The position numbers and the translations under genes are program-made. From the NCBI RefSeq assembly GCF_044762665.1, contig NZ_JBIWES010000009.1, forward strand, positions 124,001-188,000: a stretch of 64,000 bases of DNA. Direction: 5' to 3'. The notes below the pieces were generated by a model. The model was not told the DNA's origin. It ran no database searches and saw nothing but the letters and a program-made list of their open reading frames with translations. The DNA is from Peribacillus frigoritolerans_B. GTDB lineage: Bacteria > Bacillota > Bacilli > Bacillales > DSM-1321. Shown one piece after another: positions 52,308 through 62,244 of this stretch; position 1 is the first letter of the stretch; each line of letters starts with the position of its first letter.

Positions 52308-53282
52308 GTGAGTCATTTAGTGTTTATTCCTCAAGATATTGAGAAAGAGGGGAAACGTTATTTAGTAGAAAAAGGCTATAAGGTTAAAGTAGGGTCAGAT
52401 CTGTCGCAAAAAATTCTTATGGAAGAAATCAAAGATTGTGATGCAGTACTAACGAGATCAACGGCTGTGATAAATAAAGAAGTCATTACAGCAGCCGAAA
52501 ACCTCAAAGTAATAGCCAAGTATGGAGTGGGCTTGGATAATATTGATATCGAAGCCGCTACAGAGCGTGGCATTTATGTAACAAATACCCCAGAGGCAAA
52601 TGCAAATTCTGTAGCTGAACATGTAATGGCATTAATTTTATCATTGTCCAAAAACTTAAGCTTGGCTGACAAAGAGCTGCGCAGCGGGAATTTTGCTATC
52701 CGTAATCAACTTTTCGGCATGGACTTGGAAGGCAAGACTTTGGGGATTATTGGACTAGGGAGAATCGGCAGAATACTGGCGAAAAAGGCTTCCAAAGGCT
52801 TTGATATGAAAGTAATTGGCTACGACCCCTATGTTACAGCCTGCACGAATTCGGAGTTGGAGATAGCAACAGATTTAGAATGGGTATTCAGGAACTCTGA
52901 TGTAATTAGTCTACATCTGCCGTTAACGAAAACAACAAAAGGAATAATAGGATGCCGTGAGCTTTCCTGGATGAAACCTTCCTCCTATTTTGTAAACGCT
53001 TCCAGAGGCGGTGTGGTGAAGGAAGCTGATTTAGTAAATGCTTTGCAAGCGGGGGAGATTGCTGGTGCTGGAATAGACGTATTTGAGGTTGAACCTCCTG
53101 ATAAATGGAACCCCCTTTTTAAATTGGATAATGTGATTGTCAGTCCTCATAATGCGGCATTGACGAAGGAAGGTTCGATACGCATGGCAGTACATGCAGC
53201 AATGCAAGTGGAACAAGTTCTTACTGGCGTGAAACCGAATTGGGCTGTAAATGAGCCCTTAACTAAAAGGCTGCCAATGTAA
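52308..53282 (+). CDS. D-2-hydroxyacid dehydrogenase (SerA-like)
   Basis: A 324-residue NAD-dependent dehydrogenase of the D-isomer-specific family. The Rossmann motif is GLGRIGRILAKKA, the catalytic Arg region NASRGGVVKEADL, and the catalytic His in SPHNAALT. It lacks the ACT domain of biosynthetic phosphoglycerate dehydrogenase, so it is catabolic or of other specificity. The GTG start follows GGTTGGTGG. First gene of the sigma-54 operon. It may reduce or oxidise a 2-oxo/2-hydroxy acid intermediate. Confidence 0.88.
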   Translation: MSHLVFIPQDIEKEGKRYLVEKGYKVKVGSDLSQKILMEEIKDCDAVLTRSTAVINKEVITAAENLKVIAKYGVGLDNIDIEAATERGIYVTNTPEANANSVAEHVMALILSLSKNLSLADKELRSGNFAIRNQLFGMDLEGKTLGIIGLGRIGRILAKKASKGFDMKVIGYDPYVTACTNSELEIATDLEWVFRNSDVISLHLPLTKTTKGIIGCRELSWMKPSSYFVNASRGGVVKEADLVNALQAGEIAGAGIDVFEVEPPDKWNPLFKLDNVIVSPHNAALTKEGSIRMAVHAAMQVEQVLTGVKPNWAVNEPLTKRLPM

Positions 53283-53364
53283 TGAAATAGAAATAATTAT
53301 CTGTTTTTTCGGAAAAATTCCAGAAGGTTCAAGTTTGGCATTTGTTGATAAGGATGGTGAACAA

Positions 53365-53556
53365 ATGAAGAAAATAATCTATGTGATAAGTGCAATACCG
53401 GCACTTGGCTCGCTAGTGGTTATCAATCGAATTGAACCTTATGTATTAGGCATGCCATTTGTTCTTTTTTGGGCTATATTATGGGTTTGTCTTACATCCG
53501 TGTTTTTAATAATTGCTAATAAACTTGATCCTGCAACCGAGGAGGAAGAAGACTGA
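53365..53556 (+). CDS. DUF3311-like small membrane subunit
   Basis: A 63-residue protein with two membrane helices (IYVISAIPALGSLVVI and PFVLFWAILWVCLTSVFLII) and an acidic tail. Such DUF3311 proteins commonly precede solute:sodium symporters, like YhjC before YhjB. The ATG at 53365 follows AAGGATGGTGA. Its TGA overlaps the next ATG (TGATG), so subunit synthesis is coupled. Confidence 0.78.
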   Translation: MKKIIYVISAIPALGSLVVINRIEPYVLGMPFVLFWAILWVCLTSVFLIIANKLDPATEEEED

Positions 53557-55052
53557 TGAATGAAGCCCTGCTCGTTATCCTTTTCTTTCTGGTTCTGTGT
53601 ATTTGGTTAGGGCTTCAAGCTCGAAAAGGTAAAAATATGAGTTTGGAACAATGGGCTATAGGGGGAAGAGGTTTCGGCAGCTTATTGCTCTTCTTCTTGA
53701 TAGCAGGTGAAATGTTTACGACATATACGTTTTTGGGGGCAAGCGGCGGAGCTTATAGATCTGGTATGCCTCCAGCCTTATACGCTTTCAATTGCTTCTA
53801 TTTTGTAATCGCCTATTGGCTGTTGCCGCCTATTTGGAGATATGCCAAAAAAAATAATGTCATTTCTCAATCTGATTTTTATGACAAAAAGTACAACAGT
53901 CCTGCTTTAGGTGTTCTTGTGGCGGTAATTAGTGTCATTTCAATTATTCCATATTTGATCATGCAGTTGAAAGGGTTAGGAATAATCGTATCGGAAGCCT
54001 CCTATGGGTCCATTTCGCCGAATGTAGCTATAGTTGTTAGTGTAATTGCGATCACAATTTATGTAACAGCTTCAGGGATGCATGGAGTAGCGTGGACCGC
54101 GGTCATTAAAGATATCATGATTCTGACTGTTGTCGTCTTTATGGGGATTTATTTTCCACTTCATTATTACGGTGGTATACAGCCGATGTTTGAAGCAATC
54201 GATACAGCAAAACAAGGATTTTTGATTTTCCCGGAACAAGGTTTGAGTATCTCTTGGTTTATTTCAGCTACGATCATGACAGCACTGGCATTCTATATGT
54301 TTCCACATATGTTAGCGGGAGTGTTCTCTGCAAAAAGTCCAAAATCACTTCGTTGGAATGCTGGGGTTATGCCAATTTATCAAGTAATCATCATTTTTTC
54401 GTTATTTATTGGTTTTTCTGCGATTCTCCAAATCCCGAATTTACAGGGAGCAGAAGCAGATTTAGCTTTATTTAAAATGGCGAAGATGTCATTTGATCCC
54501 TGGTTTGTTGGAGTTATTGGAGCATCAGGGGCAATGGCCGCCCTTATTCCCAGTTCACTCGTGTTGACGGCTACGGCCACGATACTTTCCAAAAATGTAT
54601 ATAAGGTGTGGAAGCCGAATACATCAGATGATCAGCTTCAAAGATTGAGCAGGATGTTAGTACCTGTCATTTCTATAGTGACTCTATATTTTACGTTCAA
54701 CGGCGGGGAGTCAATTTTTACGTTGTATCTTATGGCATACAGCTTCATGGCACAGTTGTTTCCAGCGCTATTTTTCAGCTTGTGGAAAAAGAATCCTGTC
54801 ACCGTTCAAGGAGCTTTTGCCGGAATGATCGTTGGAATTCTAATTGTCATATACTCGACTAAATCAGGTACGACACTTGCTACATTATTTCCATCCCTGC
54901 CGCAAGTAATACAAGATCTTGATGTAGGGTTGGCTGTATTATTCATCAACATTGCAGTAACTTTGGGAGTGAGTGCCGTTACACGAAAAACTTCAATCGG
55001 GATGAAAGAAGATAATAAACAGGCTTCGGGAATGGAAAAGCTTGTTAAATGA
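53556..55052 (+). CDS. Sodium:solute symporter (SSS family, YhjB/PanF-like)
   Basis: A 498-residue integral membrane transporter with about 13 helices. The SSS blocks AIGGRGFGSLLLFFLIAGEM, FTTYTFLGASGGAYRSG and GVIGASGAMAALIPSSL are visible. It imports an organic solute with sodium. In this operon the solute is probably the pathway substrate or an acid related to it. Translationally coupled to the small membrane subunit. Confidence 0.9.
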   Translation: MNEALLVILFFLVLCIWLGLQARKGKNMSLEQWAIGGRGFGSLLLFFLIAGEMFTTYTFLGASGGAYRSGMPPALYAFNCFYFVIAYWLLPPIWRYAKKNNVISQSDFYDKKYNSPALGVLVAVISVISIIPYLIMQLKGLGIIVSEASYGSISPNVAIVVSVIAITIYVTASGMHGVAWTAVIKDIMILTVVVFMGIYFPLHYYGGIQPMFEAIDTAKQGFLIFPEQGLSISWFISATIMTALAFYMFPHMLAGVFSAKSPKSLRWNAGVMPIYQVIIIFSLFIGFSAILQIPNLQGAEADLALFKMAKMSFDPWFVGVIGASGAMAALIPSSLVLTATATILSKNVYKVWKPNTSDDQLQRLSRMLVPVISIVTLYFTFNGGESIFTLYLMAYSFMAQLFPALFFSLWKKNPVTVQGAFAGMIVGILIVIYSTKSGTTLATLFPSLPQVIQDLDVGLAVLFINIAVTLGVSAVTRKTSIGMKEDNKQASGMEKLVK

Positions 55053-55132
55053 CAGTAGGAATGAGTCCAAAAATTAATATAATCATAAATTACTAGAACA
55101 AAAACACGTTTTTAAGAGCGGGAGGCTTGATT

Positions 55133-56794
55133 ATGAAAGTCAGTGGAGGAAGAGCAGTCGTAGAAGTAATGGCTAAAGAAGGGGTGAAAAAAGCCTTTTG
55201 TGTACCAGGTGAAAGTTATCTTAGTGTTATGGATGCACTATATCAACATCCTGAAATAGAACTTATTTCCGCCAGGCATGAAGGAGGTGCCTCTTTTATG
55301 GCGGAAGGGTATGCCAAGGCTTCAGGGGAGGTAGGGGTCTGTATGGCAACGCGTGGAGTGGGTGCTACAAACTTAGCTATCGGCATTCATACTGCTGCTC
55401 AAGATTCAACCCCTTTGGTTGCGCTTATTGGCCAAGTCGAACGCCCTTTTAAAGAAAAGGAAGCATTCCAGGAAGTGAATTTGACTGGTTTTTTCAGTCA
55501 TTTATGTAAATGGACGGTAGAGATCGATCGTGTGGAAAGAGTCCCGGAATTATTGCAACGGGCTTTCCATATTGCGCGATCGGGGCGTCCGGGCCCTGTA
55601 TTAGTGGCTTTGCCGCATGACATGTTAGAAGATGAGGCAGTGTTGAACATAAATCCTTCTTATCGCTCGCTTCCTCCTCAACCACATATGGAAGATGTGA
55701 AGCAGGCGATGGATATGATACGAAATGCGGAGCGCCCCGTATTGATTGCTGGCGGAGGTGTGATTCATGCTAAGGCCAACAGGTTGCTTGTACAGTTTGT
55801 GGAGGCAATGAAACTTCCTGTCGTTACAGCCTTCCGTCGATTTGACGCGTTTCCGAACTCACATCCTTGCTATATAGGATGGCTTGGGTTTGGGACACCT
55901 CAATATTTACTTGATGCGATCCGGGAAGCAGATGTAGTTTTGGCATTAGGGACACGATTCTCTCAAGTAGGAACACAAGATTACACCTTGCTTTCTAAAA
56001 ATTCAAAGCTGATCCATGTGGATATTTGTCCCGATATTTTTGGTAAAGTGTATGCTCCTTCTCTTGCCATTGAAGCAGATGCCAAGAGCTTTTTGGAACA
56101 AGCACTGCAGGCGCCAGAATCTGAATCTTTAATTTCAAGCGATCATTTGAAAGAATTGCATGATAAATATTTAGAATTTTCTGAAACAAAGGCCGACTAC
56201 ACAGAAGATTTCGTGGATATGGACGGATTGATGCATGATCTAGCTGTCTGCCTGCCGAAGGATACCATCATTACAAATGATGCAGGCAACTTTTTTGGAT
56301 GGCTATCAAGATATTATCGTTTTGAACAAGAAAACACATACGTCGGGCCAACGTCGGGTGCGATGGGATATGGACTGCCTGCTGCTATTGGGGCAAAGCT
56401 GGCGCAGCCGCACAAACATGTAGTTTCTATTTCAGGAGATGGCGGCTTTATGATGACTCTCCAAGAGATTGAAACCGCAGTAAGGTATAAAATTCCGACC
56501 ATATCAATTGTTGTTAACAACAATATTTACGGAACAATTCGAGCACATCAAGAAAGGCATTTTCCAAACCGGGTCGTTGGAACTGACTTATTTAATCCTG
56601 ATTTTGCCGAATTGGCCCGCTTATTTGGGGCACATGGTGAAAAGGTTGAAAAAAATAGCGATTTTGCGCCAGCGCTGCAACGGGCGATTAATTCAGGGCT
56701 GCCGGCTGTAATTGAAGTTGCAGTCAATCCAAAGATTCTATCCGTAGGTCAGGACAAGAAGGAAGTACACGAAAAGCTAGTGTCGAACAATTAA
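55133..56794 (+). CDS. Thiamine-diphosphate-dependent enzyme (acetolactate-synthase-like)
   Basis: A 553-residue ThDP enzyme with the three-domain layout of acetolactate synthase/decarboxylases. The activating Glu is in ARHEGGASFMAEG (near 50) and the ThDP-binding GDG..NN motif runs from SGDGGFMMTLQEIETAV to IVVNNN. It could decarboxylate a 2-oxo acid to an aldehyde that the downstream dehydrogenase oxidises. True acetolactate synthase is less likely, because no small subunit is present. ATG 55133 lies 7 nt after GGAGG. Confidence 0.88.
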   Translation: MKVSGGRAVVEVMAKEGVKKAFCVPGESYLSVMDALYQHPEIELISARHEGGASFMAEGYAKASGEVGVCMATRGVGATNLAIGIHTAAQDSTPLVALIGQVERPFKEKEAFQEVNLTGFFSHLCKWTVEIDRVERVPELLQRAFHIARSGRPGPVLVALPHDMLEDEAVLNINPSYRSLPPQPHMEDVKQAMDMIRNAERPVLIAGGGVIHAKANRLLVQFVEAMKLPVVTAFRRFDAFPNSHPCYIGWLGFGTPQYLLDAIREADVVLALGTRFSQVGTQDYTLLSKNSKLIHVDICPDIFGKVYAPSLAIEADAKSFLEQALQAPESESLISSDHLKELHDKYLEFSETKADYTEDFVDMDGLMHDLAVCLPKDTIITNDAGNFFGWLSRYYRFEQENTYVGPTSGAMGYGLPAAIGAKLAQPHKHVVSISGDGGFMMTLQEIETAVRYKIPTISIVVNNNIYGTIRAHQERHFPNRVVGTDLFNPDFAELARLFGAHGEKVEKNSDFAPALQRAINSGLPAVIEVAVNPKILSVGQDKKEVHEKLVSNN

Positions 56795-56849
56795 CATTGG
56801 AAGTTAACGGAAACCAATAAAAGTAAGCCATTTAAGGGAGGTTTCATAG

Positions 56850-58031
56850 TTGTCAAAACCATATTTAGTTGTGGAATGGAATGATACTGAAACAGATGCT
56901 AAAGGCTGGCTGGTCGTTCATAACTTTGTAAAAGGATACACAGGCGGCGGTACAAGAATGCACCCAACGGTTACAAGAGAAGAGGTCGAAAGGTTGGCCG
57001 AGGCTATGGCTTATAAGTATGTAGCCTGTGAGTCTGAGACGACTGGCGGTTGTAAAGCGGGCATTGCCTATGATTATAAAGCGCCAGACGCATATGCAGT
57101 GTTAAGAAGATTTCTGATTGCGATGATGCCTTATATAGATATAGGGGTATCTTTAGGCAGTGATTTTGGCACCAAATATGAAGATGTGCTGAAAATATTC
57201 AATGAATTTGGCATTGATATCCCTCTAACGAAATCAATGAAGCAGAATCCGGATGTTCTGCAGGGGATAAAAGACTTCGATGAACTGTTGACGACAAAAA
57301 TCGACGGGTTGTTTTTAAACGATGTCGTAACAGGCTATGGTGTGGCATTTTCCGCAGATGAGGCATGGAAATTTAAAAGCGGGAAAGCTGGAGCGAGAGT
57401 TGTCATTCAAGGGTTCGGCTGTGTAGGAGCAAGCTGTGCATTGAAAATGTCCCAGTTAGATTATAAAGTTGTGGGAATTTCTGATGCAGCTCTTTTGGTA
57501 ACGTGCGAAGAAGGATTAGATGTCCAAAAGCTTATTGATCATAAGAATATGTACGGAGAAATGGATAAAGCCTTTTTTGAACCGAGTTATGATGTAAGGC
57601 CCAACACGGAATGGCTCGACATTGATTGCGACATATTAATTCCGTCCGCACTGGAGGATGTCATCCACATATCCAATGCTAAAAGCGTAAAAGCGAGTTT
57701 GATTGTGGAGGCGGCAAACATTCCCCTTTCTTCCGAGGGAGACGCAATCATAAAACAAAGAGGAATTGATGTTGTCAATGATTTCGTTGCCAACCTGGGT
57801 GCGATAAGATTTTATGATGCGATTATTTTCGGACTAGTTAAACCAAATCCACAAGCTGTCGTTGATGATATTGAAAAACTATGCAGGAAAAATACGTATC
57901 ACTTGTTTAAACAAGCTAAAAACGAAAATAAATATCAAAGAGAAGTAGCTTATGAAATATTTAAACCGACAATCAGCGACTTGCCGGAATATGAAGAGCC
58001 ATCCGAAGCGTTATCGGGGAACTCTCGTTAA
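56850..58031 (+). CDS. Glu/Leu/Phe/Val dehydrogenase-family protein
   Basis: A 393-residue protein with the amino-acid dehydrogenase fold. The N-terminal catalytic part shows GGGTRMHPTVTREEVERLA and the Lys in GGCKAGIAYDY, and the Rossmann GFGCVGASCALKM follows. It would interconvert an amino acid and 2-oxo acid with NAD(P). It is shorter and more divergent than glutamate dehydrogenase (about 425), so specificity is open. The TTG start follows AAGGGAGG. Confidence 0.85.
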   Translation: MSKPYLVVEWNDTETDAKGWLVVHNFVKGYTGGGTRMHPTVTREEVERLAEAMAYKYVACESETTGGCKAGIAYDYKAPDAYAVLRRFLIAMMPYIDIGVSLGSDFGTKYEDVLKIFNEFGIDIPLTKSMKQNPDVLQGIKDFDELLTTKIDGLFLNDVVTGYGVAFSADEAWKFKSGKAGARVVIQGFGCVGASCALKMSQLDYKVVGISDAALLVTCEEGLDVQKLIDHKNMYGEMDKAFFEPSYDVRPNTEWLDIDCDILIPSALEDVIHISNAKSVKASLIVEAANIPLSSEGDAIIKQRGIDVVNDFVANLGAIRFYDAIIFGLVKPNPQAVVDDIEKLCRKNTYHLFKQAKNENKYQREVAYEIFKPTISDLPEYEEPSEALSGNSR

Positions 58032-58089
58032 CTTGTGTTAACCATAAAGGTGCTTAGGCAGTTTATCGATCAGAAAAGGGGGGGAATTC

Positions 58090-59520
58090 ATGCAAACAGA
58101 ACATGAAAATCAGCCAAAAGAATTACAGCGTTCAATGAAGAGCAGACATTTATTCATGCTCTCATTAGGTGGGGTAATTGGAACAGGTCTTTTCCTGGGA
58201 TCAGGATATGCAATCGGTGAAGCCGGACCCACAGGAGCGATTGTTGCCTATTTGGTGGGTGGTTTATTAATGTACTTGGCGATGATTTGTCTCGGCGAAT
58301 TATCGGTAGTGATGCCGGTGTCCGGTTCCTTTCAGGTTCATGCAACGAAATTTATTGGACCCGCCACTGGTTTTGTCATTGGCTGGATTTACTGGCTGAG
58401 CTGGGCACTTTACGTAGGCTTGGAATTTGTAGCGGCTGGTTTACTCATGACTAGATGGTTTCCCGATATACCAGTATGGATATGGTGTGTGATATTTACG
58501 GTACTTTTATTCACTATAAATGCATTAACTACGAGGAGTTTCGCAGAGACAGAGTATTGGTTCTCCGGGATTAAAGTACTTGCCGTCATTCTCTTCATAA
58601 TTATCGGTGCGGCAGCGATGTTTGGATTGATTCATATGGAGGATGCACAAACCGCTCCTTTATTTTCCAATTTTATAGGTGATGGACTATTCCCAACAGG
58701 ATTCACGGGTGTATTCATATCGATGATGACAGTCGTATATGCATTCCAGGGATCGGAAATCATGGGTGTTGCAGCAGGAGAGACGGAAAACCCGCAGCAA
58801 AGCATTCCGAGAGCAATTCGAAACATTGTAATACGTGTGCTGCTTTTCTATGTACTAGCAATCTTTGTTCTATCGGCTATCGTTCCTTGGCAAGAAGTTG
58901 GGGTACTGGAAAGCCCATTTGTCACCGTGTTTGAAATGGTTGGAATTCCTTATGCAGCCGACATTATGAATTTTGTAATTTTGACTGCGGTCCTCTCTGT
59001 TGGGAACACGGGTCTGTTTGCTTGTACCAGGATCCTTTTCTCCCTTTCTCAAAATGGTATGGCGCATTCTGCATTTGGAAAGCTTAATCGGCGCGGTGTA
59101 CCTTTTAACGCCTTGCTCGTAACCATGGTCTTTGCTTTGCTGTCGCTACTTACTAGTGTAGTAGCCGAAGAAACGTTATTCGTTGTGCTACTTTCCATAA
59201 GCGGGGTCGGAGGGGTGCTTACTTGGATGGCGATTGCGTTCGCACAGTACAGATTCCGTAAGCAGTATATCAGAGCAGGCGGAAAGGTTGAAAATCTGAA
59301 GTTTAGAGTACCTTTTTTCCCGTTTGCCCCGATTCTCTGCATCACGATGTGTCTAGGTATTTTCGTGTTCACCGCTTATGATCCGACACAGCGAACTTCG
59401 TTATATTGGGGATTGGGTTTCGTCGTTGCTTGTTATATATTTTACTATTTTAGATATGCGAGAAGGAACGTCGAGGTGCCAGCATTAACAAATGAACAGA
59501 CCAATGATTTTATTCAATAG
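58090..59520 (+). CDS. APC-family amino acid permease
   Basis: A 476-residue, 12-helix amino-acid transporter. The first helix LSLGGVIGTGLFLGSGYAIG and the AYPFQG-like AFQGSEIMGVAAGETENP are typical of the AAT subfamily (GABA, asparagine and aromatic permeases). The ribosome site GGGGGG precedes the ATG. With the SSS symporter the operon thus encodes two different importers, perhaps for substrate and product. Confidence 0.92.
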   Translation: MQTEHENQPKELQRSMKSRHLFMLSLGGVIGTGLFLGSGYAIGEAGPTGAIVAYLVGGLLMYLAMICLGELSVVMPVSGSFQVHATKFIGPATGFVIGWIYWLSWALYVGLEFVAAGLLMTRWFPDIPVWIWCVIFTVLLFTINALTTRSFAETEYWFSGIKVLAVILFIIIGAAAMFGLIHMEDAQTAPLFSNFIGDGLFPTGFTGVFISMMTVVYAFQGSEIMGVAAGETENPQQSIPRAIRNIVIRVLLFYVLAIFVLSAIVPWQEVGVLESPFVTVFEMVGIPYAADIMNFVILTAVLSVGNTGLFACTRILFSLSQNGMAHSAFGKLNRRGVPFNALLVTMVFALLSLLTSVVAEETLFVVLLSISGVGGVLTWMAIAFAQYRFRKQYIRAGGKVENLKFRVPFFPFAPILCITMCLGIFVFTAYDPTQRTSLYWGLGFVVACYIFYYFRYARRNVEVPALTNEQTNDFIQ

Positions 59521-59625
59521 TATTATTATATGCCAGAAAAAAGAAAACGGTCGTTCATCTAGAAGTTTCGAGTTAAAAGCAAACCTATAATTTAGAGAAG
59601 TAGAATAGAATACGGAGGAAATGAT

Positions 59626-61068
59626 ATGCGTTACTTAAATTATATAAATGGAAAATGGAAAGAACCCACTACAGGGGAGTATAAAGAAAATCTTAGTCCA
59701 CATGATGGTGAAAATTTAGGTGAATTTCCATCTAGTGCGGCAGCTGATTTACAAGATGCAGTGGCAGCCGCAAAAAATGCATTCCCATACTGGAAAAAAC
59801 TGTCGTTTCAGCAACGTGCTTCATACTTGCAAAAAGCAGCTGATATTTTGAAAAAGAGTATACAGGAAGTAGGTCAAGATTTGATAAAGGAAGAAGGGAA
59901 AACATTCTTTGAAGGGATGGGGGAAGCCACTCGGGCTGCCAGCATACTTGAATATTATGCTGCTGAAGCTCGGCAGCCACTAGGGGAAGTAATTCCTTCA
60001 GCTAATGCCAATACATTTTTATACACTACCCGTACACCGCTCGGTCCGGTGGGTTTGATCACACCATGGAATTTTCCTATCGCCATCCCTGTATGGAAAT
60101 TGGCGCCGGCCCTGATTTACGGGAATACAGTCGTGATTAAACCGGCTGATCTTACACCTAAGTCTGTCTATCATGTGATAAAAGCATTTGATGAAGCGGG
60201 TTTACCGCCTGGTGTCATCAATTGTGTATTCGGAAGGGGTTCCGTCATTGGTGCTGCATTAGTGGAACATCCTGATGTGAAGGCTATATCTTTTACGGGC
60301 TCGAATCAAGTGGGTCAACAAATTCAAAAACAAGCCATTGAACATGGTAAGAAAGTGCAAGTGGAAATGGGAGGGAAAAACCCGCTCGTCGTCCTGGCTG
60401 ATGCTGATCTTGAAAAAGCAGTGGAAATAGCCATAGGCGGAGCTTTTAAATCCACAGGGCAAAAGTGCACAGCCACTAGCCGCGTGATTGTGGAGGAAGG
60501 AATTTATGAAGGATTCAGGGAACTTCTGGTGGCTCGTACGAAAGAATTAAAAGTGGGCAACCCGCTCAACGAAGAAACATATATCGGTCCCGCTGTATCT
60601 AAATCACAACGCGATGGCGTGCTTGAAATGATTGATGTTGGGAAATCAGAAGCTACACTTTTGTGCGGAGGAGAGATTCCGGCAGAAGAGGAATTGGCGA
60701 ATGGTTTTTATGTCAGGCCGGCTATCTTTGAAAATGTTCCTCAACATGCCCGCATTGCACGTGAAGAAATCTTTGGACCAGTCATCGCCCTTTTTAAGGC
60801 CGGAAATTATGAGGAAGCAGTTAAGATGGCGAATGATACAGAGTATGGATTGAGCGCAGCCATTTGTACGAATAATTTAACTTCGGCTCAACGGTTTATT
60901 GAAGACGTTGAAGTGGGTCTTGTTCATGTCAATTCGGAAACAGCAGGAACCGAACCGCAAATGCCGTTTGGCGGATGTAAAAATTCAAGTGCAGGCAGCC
61001 GTGAACAAGGGAAGAGTGCTGTTGAATTCTATACAGAAGTCAAGACAGTCTATATGGATCGGGTATAA
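59626..61068 (+). CDS. Aldehyde dehydrogenase (semialdehyde type, YcbD-like)
   Basis: A 480-residue NAD(P)-dependent aldehyde dehydrogenase. The PWNFPIAIPVWKLAPAL block, catalytic Glu in VEMGGKNPLVV (near 247) and catalytic Cys in STGQKCTATS (near 281) are intact. It resembles 2-oxoglutarate-semialdehyde dehydrogenases such as B. subtilis YcbD, but specificity is inferred. CGGAGGAAATGAT gives the start. It would oxidise the aldehyde released by the Rieske or ThDP enzyme. Confidence 0.9.
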   Translation: MRYLNYINGKWKEPTTGEYKENLSPHDGENLGEFPSSAAADLQDAVAAAKNAFPYWKKLSFQQRASYLQKAADILKKSIQEVGQDLIKEEGKTFFEGMGEATRAASILEYYAAEARQPLGEVIPSANANTFLYTTRTPLGPVGLITPWNFPIAIPVWKLAPALIYGNTVVIKPADLTPKSVYHVIKAFDEAGLPPGVINCVFGRGSVIGAALVEHPDVKAISFTGSNQVGQQIQKQAIEHGKKVQVEMGGKNPLVVLADADLEKAVEIAIGGAFKSTGQKCTATSRVIVEEGIYEGFRELLVARTKELKVGNPLNEETYIGPAVSKSQRDGVLEMIDVGKSEATLLCGGEIPAEEELANGFYVRPAIFENVPQHARIAREEIFGPVIALFKAGNYEEAVKMANDTEYGLSAAICTNNLTSAQRFIEDVEVGLVHVNSETAGTEPQMPFGGCKNSSAGSREQGKSAVEFYTEVKTVYMDRV

Positions 61069-61132
61069 CTAAAATTGTACTAAACGTTTTTTAAACTATT
61101 AAATTAGATCAAAAACAGGAGGGGATTTCAAT

Positions 61133-62164
61133 ATGTCCACGAAAGAAAATGTACAGTTCAGCCCTACACTGCCTTATTCACGGTATGTCGATCCAGAGGT
61201 ATTCAATGAAGAAAGTAAAAAAATCTTCAGAAAGAGTTGGATATTGGCCGGGCATGCAAGCCAAGTCGAAAAGGTAGGTGATTTCATGACATTAGATATC
61301 GCCGGAGAGCCTATTATCGTTTCTCACGGTACCGATGGTGAACTGCGTGCTTTCTACAATATTTGCCCCCATCGCGGAATGAAAGTAGAAAACTCCGATA
61401 AAGGAAATAAGAAAATTTTACAATGCGGATACCATGGATGGACGTTCAAATTAGACGGAAGTGTGCATAGAGCACCTAATTTTAAAACGAATGAACTGGG
61501 AATACACAGCTGTATGAAATCAATTCGCTTAGAAGTTCAGAATGCCTTGATTTTTGTCAATCTTGACAAAAATGCACCTTCTATGGCAGAAGCATATCAG
61601 GAATTCTTAGAGGAAATGAAAGAGTATCCCTTCTTTGATTCACTGAAACTAGTCAGGGAAACCCGCCGTGTAGTAAAAGCTAATTGGAAAGCCGTTGTTG
61701 ACAATTACCTTGAATGTGATCATTGTTCCATTGCTCATCCTGGCTTTGCAAAATCCTTTGATTTATCAAACTTTTGCACAACGACACACGACAAATTCAC
61801 CTATCAATATATGACAGCAAGCAAGAATGGCGAAGGGGACCAAGCGCGATTTTATTGGGTATGGCCAAATATGATGATTAACGTTTATCCAGGAGACGGG
61901 AATGTGAATACCATTCAAGTAATTCCTGTTGATGCTGTGACGTCGTTAGGTATTTATCGTGATTACTCACTGGATGAAAAAACAACCATAGAAAAAGAAG
62001 AATATTTTAAATTTGTTGATCAAGTACGGCAGGAAGATTTTGAACTGGTGGAAAAATTGCAAAAAGGATTAAGTTCCGAGGCATTTACAAATGGTATCTT
62101 TTCTCCAACTGAGCATGCTGCAGTCTATTTTCATGAACTCATTGATGAAAAGCTCCAGAACTAA
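61133..62164 (+). CDS. Rieske non-heme iron oxygenase, carnitine/betaine type
   Basis: A 343-residue oxygenase alpha subunit. The Rieske motif C78-x-H80-x17-C98-x2-H101 is complete, and the mononuclear iron site is H197-x4-H202 with D302 as the likely third ligand. The residue three before the first His is Glu194 (LECDHC), not the usual Asp. Glutamate in this bridging place is known from carnitine monooxygenase CntA. This points to a quaternary-amine substrate. It is shorter than most family members. No reductase partner is encoded nearby. GGAGGGGATTTCAAT precedes the ATG. Confidence 0.9.
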   Translation: MSTKENVQFSPTLPYSRYVDPEVFNEESKKIFRKSWILAGHASQVEKVGDFMTLDIAGEPIIVSHGTDGELRAFYNICPHRGMKVENSDKGNKKILQCGYHGWTFKLDGSVHRAPNFKTNELGIHSCMKSIRLEVQNALIFVNLDKNAPSMAEAYQEFLEEMKEYPFFDSLKLVRETRRVVKANWKAVVDNYLECDHCSIAHPGFAKSFDLSNFCTTTHDKFTYQYMTASKNGEGDQARFYWVWPNMMINVYPGDGNVNTIQVIPVDAVTSLGIYRDYSLDEKTTIEKEEYFKFVDQVRQEDFELVEKLQKGLSSEAFTNGIFSPTEHAAVYFHELIDEKLQN

Positions 62165-62244
62165 CAACTGAGCTGATAATTTGAATGTACTTAAAAAAAG
62201 AAACGTGATCCAGACAATTTTTTGATTTCAATAGTCTAGCATCC

